64,000 nucleotides of DNA from Sambucus nigra (lineage: Eukaryota; Streptophyta; Magnoliopsida; Dipsacales; Adoxaceae): contig OX422223.1 of assembly GCA_949130495.1 (NCBI GenBank), forward strand, positions 72,910,751 to 72,974,750, in the 5' to 3' direction. A program made the translations under genes and the position numbers. The notes beneath the pieces were generated by a model. It saw nothing but the letters and a program-made list of their open reading frames with translations. It was not told where the DNA came from and did no database searches. Below are positions 12,331 to 21,277 of the stretch, piece after piece; within the stretch, counting starts at the first letter, position 1; every line of letters begins with the position of its first letter.

Positions 12331-12919
12331 TGTTGATACCAAAATTAATGTGCTGATGTGGACGAAGAAGATGAAGACACGTGTCAATCTACATGGCACA
12401 ATAGCAGCGAGGAAGATTATTTCCCGACCAACCGTGCTTCTTTCCGAGCAACGAGAATACGCCGAGGAACTCTATCATGCCGAGGAACTTTAACACACCG
12501 AGGAACTCTATAGCACCGAGGTACTCTAATGTTCCGAGAAACTCTTGATCAACAAGCAACTAAGGCGGTCCGAACTGCATCTCGGCCGTATCATTAATTA
12601 CCAGACGGACAACTGTTCAACTATTCATTATATTCTTGACGCACACGCTGCATTAAATGTATTACCCTTTCATATGTATATCATTTAATGTATTGGACCT
12701 TTCATGTACAGCCTAAAGGCTATAAATACCATGTACCATCCTCATTCAAGGGGACTGGAATTTCTTGAGAGAACTTGTAATCAAGAATTCCACAAACACT
12801 CAGCAATAACATAACAATGGACGTAGGCTTTATTCCTAGCCGAACCACTTTAAAAATCTTTGTCTTATTTATTTATCTGTGATTGAATAATTAGAGCAAT
12901 CTAGTTTTTTACATCAACA
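12331..12919 (+). repeat. Element B 5' LTR
   Basis: 589 bp, TGTTGATACC...ACATCAACA. U3 has a cluster of about five short CCGAGGAACTCTA-like repeats (12455-12545). A TATAAATA box is at 12721-12728, followed by the likely R/U5 with the lineage-typical GGACGTAGGC...CCGAACCAC block. It is identical to the 3' LTR except at 12418, 12756 and 12817. Confidence 0.97.
12721..12728 (+). promoter_or_regulatory. TATA box of element B LTR promoter
   Basis: TATAAATA in the sequence GGCTATAAATACC, in the second half of the LTR where U3 meets R in plant LTRs. It is repeated in the 3' LTR at 23729-23736. Transcription probably starts about 30 bp downstream, near the CATTCAAGGGGA string. Confidence 0.7.
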
Positions 12920-12922
12920 GAT

Positions 12923-12940
12923 TGGCGCCGTCTGTGGGAA
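12923..12940 (+). other. Primer binding site (tRNA-Asp type) of element B
   Basis: TGGCGCCGTCTGTGGGAA begins three bases after the LTR end. The first nine bases match the complement of the plant tRNA-Asp 3' end; the rest is a form also seen, decayed, in D (29145) and I (10673). This is the usual primer site form in Tat/Athila elements. Confidence 0.85.
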
Positions 12941-12982
12941 ACGACTGTTATTATCGTTTTTCCTAAAAATCATTTATCACCA

Positions 12983-13828
12983 ATGGCAGATAATCCAGAA
13001 TCCAGTAATCGAAATGTTGGAAATACTGGAAATCTTCCAAATCCATCTGCATCCCAAGATCTGGCTGGAATTATGACGAATCTGGCTCAAGGACAAACCG
13101 CCATGCAAGAATCTATGAGGCAACTCATTCAAACTCTTCAGGGCGGTGCACCTACCTATTCAGGGCAAAGGAGTGATCATAGGCAATCGCAATCTAGACG
13201 TACTGGGTCATATCGCAATGAGGAGTCTAATGATTCTTCTTATCAACCTGGGCGAACTTCATCGATACGGGCTACGGATACAGATCAACGTATCACTCCC
13301 TCTCCGGAGAGAACTAGCGCTTTGGAAAGGTTAAGCAGAGTGTCTCCTTTCAGTCGGTTAGGACCAAGGAGGAACATGAGTCCACCTAGGGCTCCATCAA
13401 GAAGTTTTCGACCACCACCAGGTTTGAGAGAAGGATCTGCGCAATCACGACCAACCACTCGTCGAGATAAATCTCAGGAAGCTACGTCAGAGCAATCAGT
13501 TGCTCGGACTAAGTGGCCCGAGGAAGGGAATGAAGCATGGAAAGGTTCCATTCAACGGTTGGAGGATAGACTGGGAGAAATGGCTAAGGCGAGGAACCCC
13601 TTACAGAGAACTTTTGTTCAAGGAACACCTTTTGTGCAAGCCATTGTGGATTTCCCCACACCGTCGAAATTCAAAGCACCCGTAGTGACTCCCAAGTACG
13701 ATGGAAAGACAGATCCCGTACTTCATATAGAACAATACCAAGCTGCTGCAGATATCTACGTTGTCCCCGACGAGATGAGGTGTAGAGCATTCTCGGTAAC
13801 TCTTACCGGATCTGCACAAATATGGTAG
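12983..13828 (+). CDS. gag: Element B gag, N-terminal part, ended by an in-frame TAG
   Basis: 281 codons from ATG 12983, 43 bp after the primer site. Residues 1-190 are a low-complexity, Ser/Arg/Pro/Gln-rich region. From about residue 190 comes the start of the retrotransposon gag (capsid) domain, with PLQRTF, VTPKYDGKTDP and MRCRAFSVTLTGSAQIW. The frame stops at TAG 13826-13828, directly after the Trp of the conserved Trp-Tyr position, and continues open in the same frame to 16639. Gag would form the cytoplasmic particle that packages the RNA. The homologous gag D (29228) is also broken at this codon. Confidence 0.9.
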   Translation: MADNPESSNRNVGNTGNLPNPSASQDLAGIMTNLAQGQTAMQESMRQLIQTLQGGAPTYSGQRSDHRQSQSRRTGSYRNEESNDSSYQPGRTSSIRATDTDQRITPSPERTSALERLSRVSPFSRLGPRRNMSPPRAPSRSFRPPPGLREGSAQSRPTTRRDKSQEATSEQSVARTKWPEEGNEAWKGSIQRLEDRLGEMAKARNPLQRTFVQGTPFVQAIVDFPTPSKFKAPVVTPKYDGKTDPVLHIEQYQAAADIYVVPDEMRCRAFSVTLTGSAQIW

Positions 13829-16639
13829 AATAATCTTCCTCGAGGTAAGATTTCAACTTTTGTTCAGTTAGCCGAGCTGTTTATTGGCAATTTTTGTTTT
13901 GGAGCAAAGCCGGTAAAGCGAGTAGCACACTTGCTAAGTGTTAGACAAAAATCAGGTGAAAGTACTAGAGATTACATAACTCGTTTCAATAACGAAAAGT
14001 TGGAAGTCATAGATTATGAAGAAAAGACAGCAATCACTGCTCTGATGAGTGGTTTGCTTCCTAACAAGCTGTACTACACTTTGGCCAAAGATCCACCTAA
14101 AAATATGTCAGAGTTGATGACAAAGGCGGCCAAAATCATGAATGCCGAGGAGGCTATGGCTGCGAAGAAGAATATGGATAAAGAAGTTAAAGTGGAGATC
14201 GACAATTCTAAGAAGAAAGATCAGAAAAGTAATGGTGGTGACAAACATTCCAAGAATAACAGGATGAAGTTGGAAGCCCTAAAGAAGTATGATAATTATA
14301 CTCCATTGAAAGTGGGTATTAATCATGTTTTGGAAGAAATCAGGAATAACGAGGAAATCAAGTGGCCAGAGAAACTGAAGACAGATCCCGACCTGAGGAA
14401 TATGGCCAGATATTGCGAGTTTCACAAAGATCATGGCCATATGACCAAAAATTGTATAGCCCTTCAGAACGAGATTGAAACACTCATCCGAAGAGGAAAA
14501 TTATCAAAGTACGTAGATCGCAGGAGTGAGAGGAAGAATGATGATAGAACTAGAGAGAGATCTAGATCTCCTCGTCGTGCAGAGGAGAAAAAGAGGAGGG
14601 ACCATGAAGAGGATCCAGATGATGACCCCGATCTTCCCAAAAAGCCAAGGAAACCCGAACGAGAGGTATTTTCCATACGTTTTGGGTCATTTGATTGTAA
14701 TGTTATTACAGGAGGAGATGCAGGAGGAGGAGACCTTACTGCAGAAAGAAAAGCTTATCTCGGAGAGGCTCAAGCTTGTTCATACATTCAGCGAATAAAC
14801 CTGGCCGAGGATGATCGTCCGAGGAAGGTAAACAAAGAGAAGCTAGTGATTGGTTTTTCAAAAAATGACCTGGCAGGTGTTCTCTACCCTCATGATGATC
14901 CTCTGGTGATCAAAATGAGGATGAAGGATGTGGTCATTTCAAGGGTGTTAGTAGACAATGGTAGTTCGGCAGACATCATGTACTATTCATGCTTTGATAG
15001 CTTGAATTTAAAATTATCTCAATTAGAACCTTATCACAGACCCCTTCTGGGTTTTGCTGGCGAGAAAGTTTTTCCACTTGGGACGATCAAGTTGGATATA
15101 CTCATTGGAACTTGGCCTGCTTGTCGAACAGAAAGAATACGCTTTTTTGTAATGGATAAGAATGTGCAGTCCGCCTACAACATCATCATGGGAAGAGTTG
15201 GATTGAAGAAGTTTGAAGCAGTTCCATCTACAGTACATCAGTGTTTGAAATTCCCAACGAATTTTGGAGTAGGAATTATGAAAGGTGATCAAAAAGTAGC
15301 TCGGGAATGCTATTATTCGTCTGCCGAGCAAGAGGAACTTGAAGAATCAAAGAAAAAGACTACTACTTACCAAGTGGAGGAAGGCACAGAAATTGAAACT
15401 CTTGACCCTAGGGATGAATCTCAACTCGTAAAAGGGCAGGTTGTGGAATCTACAGAAATTGTTATCCTGGACGACGAGCATCCTGAACGAATAACTCAGA
15501 TAGGATCGTCGTTGGATTTTTCAATAAAACAGGAGTTGATAACTTTCTTAAGAAACATGAAGAATACTTTTGCTTGGAGTCATGAAGACATGCCAGGAAT
15601 AGATCCAAACTTCTTATGTCATGAACTCAATGTGAATAAGGAGATCAAGCCTGTGAAGCAAAGAAGAAGAGTGTTTAGTCCCGAGAAGAACCAGGCCATA
15701 CAAGAGGAGGTCGAGAAACTCCAGAAAGCCCAATTCATTGAAGATGTGAAATATCCAGATTGGTTGGCGAATGTGGTGATGGTAAAGAAGAAGAACAACA
15801 AATGGAGAATGTGTGTTGATTTTACTGATCTCAACAAGGCATGTCCAAAAGATCATTTTCCATTGCCCAGAATTGATCAACTAGTGGATGCTACCTCGGG
15901 ACACGAGCTACTCAGCTTCATGGATGCTTATTCTGGCTACAACCAAATCAAAATGAAACCTGAAGACAGGGAAAGTACTTCTTTTATTACCCCAAGGGGA
16001 ACTTATTGTTATAATGTTATGCCTTTTGGTTTAAAAAATGCAGGTGCAACATATCAGCGGTTGATGAACAAGGTGTTCACCGAACAAATCAGCCGTAATA
16101 TGGAGGTCTATGTTGACGACATGCTCACCAAAATCAAGAGAGCTGCAGATCATTTGGTTGACTTGAGTCAAACTTTTGATCAACTGGATAAATACCAGAT
16201 GAAGCTTAACCCGACGAAATGTACCTTTGGAGTACGAGAAGGAATGTTCCTCGGATACATCGTCAACCAACGAGGTATTGAGGCAAATCCAGAAAAGATC
16301 AAAGCTCTTTTAGGGCTGCGATCCTCGACGACGAAGAAAGAAGTGCAAAGTCTTACCGGACGAGTTGCAGCACTCAACAGATTTGTATCCCGAGCAACTG
16401 ATAAATGCCTCCCATTCTTCAAAACACTACGAAAAAGTTTTGAGTGGACTGATGAATGTGAGAAAGCCTTTCAAGATTTGAAGAAGTATTTGGGAGCCCC
16501 ACCATTGTTGTCTAGGCCAATAACTGGAGAGAAGCTGTACTTGTATTTGGCAGTATCAAAAAATGCAGTTAGCTCGGCGTTGATCAGATTGGAGAATGGA
16601 GTCCAGAAGCCAATTTATTACACAAGCAAGGCCTTCTGA
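13829..16639 (+). CDS. pol: Element B gag C-terminus, protease, reverse transcriptase and start of RNase H
   Basis: Same frame as the upstream gag; the first ATG after the stop is at 13931, which gives 902 residues. From there: the rest of the capsid domain (1-75), a Lys-rich linker, a zinc-knuckle variant C162-x2-H165-x4-H170-x4-C175, an Arg/Ser-rich basic tail, then protease with active-site block LVDNGSSADI (Asp at 342). RT runs about 570-760, with CVDFTDLN, FPLPRIDQL, MPFGLKNAG and catalytic YVDD at 727-730. The connection and first RNase H begin after 780. The frame ends at TGA 16637-16639 in the RNase H block SKAF-stop-GAEIRYP; relatives have Arg there, so a CGA to TGA change is likely. 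Gag, protease and RT are fused in one frame, as in other Tat elements. Confidence 0.93.
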   Translation, partial: NNLPRGKISTFVQLAELFIGNFCFGAKPVKRVAHLLSVRQKSGESTRDYITRFNNEKLEVIDYEEKTAITALMSGLLPNKLYYTLAKDPPKNMSELMTKAAKIMNAEEAMAAKKNMDKEVKVEIDNSKKKDQKSNGGDKHSKNNRMKLEALKKYDNYTPLKVGINHVLEEIRNNEEIKWPEKLKTDPDLRNMARYCEFHKDHGHMTKNCIALQNEIETLIRRGKLSKYVDRRSERKNDDRTRERSRSPRRAEEKKRRDHEEDPDDDPDLPKKPRKPEREVFSIRFGSFDCNVITGGDAGGGDLTAERKAYLGEAQACSYIQRINLAEDDRPRKVNKEKLVIGFSKNDLAGVLYPHDDPLVIKMRMKDVVISRVLVDNGSSADIMYYSCFDSLNLKLSQLEPYHRPLLGFAGEKVFPLGTIKLDILIGTWPACRTERIRFFVMDKNVQSAYNIIMGRVGLKKFEAVPSTVHQCLKFPTNFGVGIMKGDQKVARECYYSSAEQEELEESKKKTTTYQVEEGTEIETLDPRDESQLVKGQVVESTEIVILDDEHPERITQIGSSLDFSIKQELITFLRNMKNTFAWSHEDMPGIDPNFLCHELNVNKEIKPVKQRRRVFSPEKNQAIQEEVEKLQKAQFIEDVKYPDWLANVVMVKKKNNKWRMCVDFTDLNKACPKDHFPLPRIDQLVDATSGHELLSFMDAYSGYNQIKMKPEDRESTSFITPRGTYCYNVMPFGLKNAGATYQRLMNKVFTEQISRNMEVYVDDMLTKIKRAADHLVDLSQTFDQLDKYQMKLNPTKCTFGVREGMFLGYIVNQRGIEANPEKIKALLGLRSSTTKKEVQSLTGRVAALNRFVSRATDKCLPFFKTLRKSFEWTDECEKAFQDLKKYLGAPPLLSRPITGEKLYLYLAVSKNAVSSALIRLENGVQKPIYYTSKAF

Positions 16640-18877
16640 GGTGCGGAAATCAGATACCCAAAGTTGGAAAAATTGGCACTGGCATTAATTGAAGCAAGTA
16701 GAAGAATGAGACCATACTTCCAGGCCCATACCATCATTGTGTATACCGACATGCCGTTAAGAAAACCATTTCACAAGACAGAAAAATCAGGAAGATTGAT
16801 GTACTGGGCAATAGAGCTCGGTGAATATGATATTGTGTATGAACCCAGATCATCATTGAAAGGGCAAGCTGTGGCAGATTTTATAGCAGAGTTCACATAC
16901 CCTGATACCCCCGAGGAGCAAAAGATGCTTGCTGACCTACCTGTGGACGATACAGGATCAACAGACACAAATCCAAACCAACCAAGGTTGGTAAAAGGAC
17001 TTGTGGATGTAGAAAAATCATCATATTCAAACCCCGACCAACTCCAGTTGGTAGAGGGGCGCGAACAAATGACCGACGAGGAACGAAGGATACCCGGGGA
17101 TGATGAAAGAAAACAGATGATATTTCACCGAGGAACTCTAACAGATAAGAAATTTGAAGACGAGTTACATACATGGAGATTATATGTAGATGGATCATCT
17201 TGCACGGCTGGTTGTGGAGCAGGGATTGTTTTAAATTCTCCAGATGATATTGACATGGAGTATGCCTTGAGATTCCAATTCAAAGCTTCCAATAATGAGG
17301 CTGAATATGAGGCTATGATAGCAGGTTTTCATTTGGCGAAAGTTATGGAGGCACGTCAAGTAATTGTTTTCAGTGATTCTCAATTAATTGTGAATCAAAT
17401 GATGGGAATATATGCAGTGAAGGGAGAGTTAATGGTGAAGTACCATGCAAAAGTGATGGAGTTATTGAAAGAATTTGATGCTATTCAATTGGTGAGGATA
17501 CCGAGAATGGAGAATGCTAGAGCAGACGCATTGGCCCGACTAGCGTCAGCTACGCGCACCGAGCTGCGAAGAACAATACCAATTGAAGTACTAGAAAGTC
17601 GGAGCATAGAGGAAGATCTGACGGTGAAGATTATTACCCTTAATTTAGGACCGTCTTGGATGGATCCTATCAGAGCATACATTGAAGAAGGAGTGCTACC
17701 AGAGGACAAACTAGCTGTCAAGAAATTGAAGTATAAAGTTGCTCGGTATGTGTTAACTAATGGTGTTTTGTATAGACGAGGCATTATGGCAGGTTTGCAG
17801 AGATGTGTGCATCCATCAGAAGTCAAAGAATTGATTGAAGAAATCCATGAAGGATCTTGTGGAGCTCATGTAGCAGGTCGGACTCTTCTGCAAAGGGTGA
17901 TGACACAGGGATACTACTGGCCGACGATGAGAGCTGATTGTATAGCCTATGCTAAGAAGTGTGACAAGTGCCAACGTTTTTCTTCAATCCGAAGAACTCC
18001 ACAGGCATTGTTGACACCCATAACATCACCTTGGCCATTTGCCATGTGGGGGATTGATCTGGTTGGACCACTGCCGACGACCCGAGGAAGGTTCAAGTAT
18101 CTCGTCGTGGCAGTAGACTATTTTACTAAGTGGGTGGAAGCTGAACCACTAATTGATATGACGTACGAGAAGGTGTATCAGTTCATATGGAAGAATATCA
18201 TTTGTCGGTATGGTCTCCCCCACGCTTTCATCACAGACCATGGAACGCAATTTGATAATGAAGAATTTGCTGCCTATTGTCATCAGTCAAGCGTCTTGAA
18301 GTTTCATTCAGCACCAGGCCATCCCCAAAGAAATGGGCAGACTGAAGTGACGAACAGAACATTACTAAATGGGTTGAAGAAGAGGTTAAGTGACGCTAAA
18401 GCAAATTGGATTAATGAGCTACAGTCAGTTTTGTGGGCTTACCGAACAACTCCCCGAGCAGCAACAGGTGAATCACCATATATGCTAGCATTTGGAAGTG
18501 AGGCTGTGATACCTGCCGAGTTAGGCCTACCAACACACAGGGTGTTAAATTTCAATTCTCCGATCAGTGATCTGATGAGAAGGATGGATTTGGATATGCT
18601 CGAGGAAGTCAGAGAAGAGGCAGCCATTAGGAATGCTGCTTATCAACAACGAACAGCCCTGTTTTACAACAAAAGGGTAAAGAAATGTGATTTAAAGGAG
18701 GGGGATTATGTGCTAAAGAAGGTCATTCAGAGGCAGAATAAACTGGAAGCAAACTGGCATGGACCTTACCGAGTTACAGAGGTTGTTCGACCAGGAACTT
18801 ACAGAATAGCAACTCTAGAAGGAGAGGAATTTAAGAACGCATGGAATGCTGAACACCTGCGCAAGTATTATCAGTGA
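16640..18877 (+). CDS. pol: Element B RNase H remainder, second RNase H and integrase
   Basis: Same frame as the preceding part; the first internal ATG is at 16664 (737 residues from there). Residues 1-70 complete the RT-linked RNase H. A variable linker follows, then the second RNase H at about 170-300, with YVDGSS (Asp 176), NNEAEYEA and FSDSQL; this domain marks the Tat lineage. Integrase follows: zinc finger H395-x6-H402-x30-C433-x2-C436, then the DDE core D465, D525, E561 (35 residues between the last two) with ITDHGTQFDN and HPQRNGQTE. The C-terminal domain ends near LRKYYQ. All visible integrase residues are intact. There is no chromodomain. An AATAAA at 18908-18913 lies just after the stop. 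Confidence 0.94.
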   Translation, partial: GAEIRYPKLEKLALALIEASRRMRPYFQAHTIIVYTDMPLRKPFHKTEKSGRLMYWAIELGEYDIVYEPRSSLKGQAVADFIAEFTYPDTPEEQKMLADLPVDDTGSTDTNPNQPRLVKGLVDVEKSSYSNPDQLQLVEGREQMTDEERRIPGDDERKQMIFHRGTLTDKKFEDELHTWRLYVDGSSCTAGCGAGIVLNSPDDIDMEYALRFQFKASNNEAEYEAMIAGFHLAKVMEARQVIVFSDSQLIVNQMMGIYAVKGELMVKYHAKVMELLKEFDAIQLVRIPRMENARADALARLASATRTELRRTIPIEVLESRSIEEDLTVKIITLNLGPSWMDPIRAYIEEGVLPEDKLAVKKLKYKVARYVLTNGVLYRRGIMAGLQRCVHPSEVKELIEEIHEGSCGAHVAGRTLLQRVMTQGYYWPTMRADCIAYAKKCDKCQRFSSIRRTPQALLTPITSPWPFAMWGIDLVGPLPTTRGRFKYLVVAVDYFTKWVEAEPLIDMTYEKVYQFIWKNIICRYGLPHAFITDHGTQFDNEEFAAYCHQSSVLKFHSAPGHPQRNGQTEVTNRTLLNGLKKRLSDAKANWINELQSVLWAYRTTPRAATGESPYMLAFGSEAVIPAELGLPTHRVLNFNSPISDLMRRMDLDMLEEVREEAAIRNAAYQQRTALFYNKRVKKCDLKEGDYVLKKVIQRQNKLEANWHGPYRVTEVVRPGTYRIATLEGEEFKNAWNAEHLRKYYQ

Positions 18878-18984
18878 TGTCAAATGTAAAGCATTTCTTT
18901 CATTATGAATAAAACGAGGATGTTTCGCCATGTTCTTTCTGGTTGAAAATTTTTCCGGGAATACTAGTGTAATACACTACACAA

Positions 18985-19290
18985 CAAAAGTGCTCTAAGG
19001 AGCCAACCTCCTTTGGAGGACAGCTCTACGGAGCAAAAGTGCTATAAGTAGCCAACCTCCTTTGGTTAGGAGGACAGCTCTACGGAGCAAAAGTGCTATA
19101 AGTAGCCAACCTCCTTTGGTTAGGAGGACAGCTCTACGGAGCAAAAGTGCTATAAGTAGCCAACCTCCTTTGGTTAGGAGGACATGCTCTAAGGAGTAAA
19201 AGTGCTATAAGTAGCCAACCTCCTTTAGTTAGGAGGACATGCTCTAAGGAGCCAAAAAATGCTCTAAGGAGCCAAAAGCTTTAAGGAGCC
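18985..19290 (+). repeat. Tandem 54-bp repeat in element B, about five units
   Basis: Units begin at 18985, 19034, 19088, 19142 and 19197 with (C/T)AAAAGTGCT and contain GCCAACCTCCTTTGG. The first lacks five bases; the last degrades into short GCTCTAAGGAGC pieces up to about 19290. CCAACCTCC and GGAGGACA within each unit give a small dyad. The array lies between the stop of gag-pol and the antisense genes. Confidence 0.95.
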
Positions 19291-19300
19291 AGAAACTGTA

Positions 19301-19615
19301 CACCAGCATGATCAACTACGGTTGGTAAGATAAAAATATACTCTCATATTACAACTTATGTTGGTCGGGAGGTAATATTATTACAATGAGTTCTTTGAAG
19401 AACAAAATGTTCAAAAAATACACCAAGTATAGTTGGTCGGGGATAAAAACCCAATAACTGTAGTTGGTCGGCAAAGACAAATTATTGATCTTAGTTGGTC
19501 GGACACATTTTTATAATTGAACCAATTATAGCTGATCAGGGATAAAAACCCATCAACTGTAATTGGTCGACAAACATTATTCATCCACCTTGGTTGGTTG
19601 GAAACAGTTTGAATA
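19301..19615. repeat. Dyad-rich repeats around a CCAACTRTAGTTGG-like core
   Basis: At least eight variants of (C/T)AACTATAGTTGGTCGG occur, spaced about 25-60 bp, often joined by GGATAAAAACCCA. The core is nearly self-complementary. Probably a decayed tandem repeat, in the non-coding gap between the convergent sense and antisense genes. An AATAAA on the minus strand (19635-19630) lies at its right end. Confidence 0.8.
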
Positions 19616-19856
19616 TTTTTACTCATTACTTTATTATTAAGTGATCGAGAAACATTACTAATACTTGTAACTTTTTATTAAGTTGCTTAATGAACAATAT
19701 TATCGTTATCTTTTTAACAGATACATATGTACAAATATAAATGTGTTTGATAAACACAAGACTAACAAAATTGGCAAACGGAAAATGAAAATCTTTTCAT
19801 TAATCTAGAATAAATTACAAATTACAAGAAGGTACTAAATTGTTACATGAATATTA

Positions 19857-21128
19857 CTATTCTATTGGTTTTTTGCCCTGTGCTTTAGAGACAGGTTCCT
19901 CGCCGGCAGGAGGGTCTTCTAGGCAAAGGGGAGAATTGATGAAATTAACATCTCTGAGCATTCTGACGTTCATAACAGAAGGTATATCCAAAAGATGCTC
20001 AGGACGAGATAATTCAACTTGGGAGTGAAGGCTATAATCACCAAGGTATTTTGAAATTAGACTGCGAGGAATGGAACGAGCTGGGATCCATGCCATATCC
20101 AATTTGAAAGGTGGTACAGGCAGGTCTAATAATGATGGAGCATGATAGTCCCATAAAAAATGCCCTTGCTCCAACTTTAATACACCCAATGCATTTAACC
20201 ATCCTTGCTTGTAACCTTCATTGTTAGCATGTTCAATGCGAGCATCCAGATGAACGAGAGCTTCATTGTATCCTGCCATCCAGAATTCCCTTGGCTGTTT
20301 ATGGAATTGGAAGGTTAATCTATCCAATTGTTCATGAAGGCTTTTGGCAAAGAGATCCTTGTTATGCAAGGCAGATTTCGTTGATGCCAGCTGATCTTCC
20401 AGAGACATATTTTTATTGGACATTTCAGTCAGAGCACGGTCTTTTACTTTCAACTGGAATGCTTGAGTTTCCAGAGTAGACTGAGTGCGAGCCTCTTAAA
20501 CATTTTGGCTGAGGACTCTTCCTCGCCCCCGAGAACATCTTCCTCGTCCCCGAGCAGTTCCAGAAATGGCAGATCTTCTTAAGTCCTCCAGCTCTTGCCT
20601 TAGTTTGGCATTTTCGACCTCTAAGAACGAGAAGCCTTCACCAGTAACTGGTATTAATGCAGTAGAAGATGAAGCAGCAGATTCATATTGAGCTAATTTT
20701 TTCTGCAAATTATTATTTTCTTGTTCCAGGATCTCGGCAATTTGTCTACAGGCTTCAACTTCACCTTTTAGGGTCCTCTCCCTAACGTCATACCCAGCAA
20801 TGATCTTCTTGTGGCCTGTTTCTGAAGAGAGCTGCTGGTATCTATTTTCATAATCCTTATGCAGCGAAGCCATTGATTCGTTGTGTTGATTTTGAAGATC
20901 CTCTAAGGAACCATGAAGCTCTTCGATCAACTCATAGTAAGCGACATTGTTGGCCACTGCTCGGTCGAGTAAAGCTTTCAAGTACTGATAAGCTTCAATA
21001 GCCTGCTCTGAAGCACCATGACCAAGGATATCAGCAATTTCCGATGTACTAAGATCTGTATGACCAGCCTTATAGTATTGATGACATTGCTGCATCAGCT
21101 CGGTATCATGAGAAGAGATCAATTCCAT
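19857..21128 (-). CDS. Element B antisense gene 2: coiled-coil protein with internal TAA
   Basis: One frame on the minus strand from ATG 21128 to the stop at 19857, about 424 codons, interrupted by TAA at 20498-20496. Before the break: a helical N-terminus, then heptad-rich coiled coil, with an Arg-Gly rich stretch (RGRGRCSRGRGR) just before the stop. After it the coiled coil continues, then a conserved block with GYNEAL, GYKQGWLNALGVL and DLPVPP, and a Pro-rich end. The frame is the same on both sides, so the break looks like a point mutation (CAA to TAA). Antisense extra genes are known in the 3' part of plant Tat elements; the function is not known. The C-terminal block resembles that of antisense gene 1. 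No catalytic motif is visible. Confidence 0.75.
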
Positions 21129-21277
21129 TCTAGCAACAAACTAATGACAAGAAAAATACAACAATCAACAAAAACAAGTTATCAACAACAGAGATAAGCA
21201 AAGATATATTTTATTAGATCATCAAAAAGTTACATCGTTCGATTACAAGGAAATACAGAAATGCTACCGAACGAACT

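Noticed and set aside
18985..19290. 54-bp repeats as a possible CRISPR array
   Set aside because: Units are directly adjacent without unique spacers, and the context is a plant retrotransposon.
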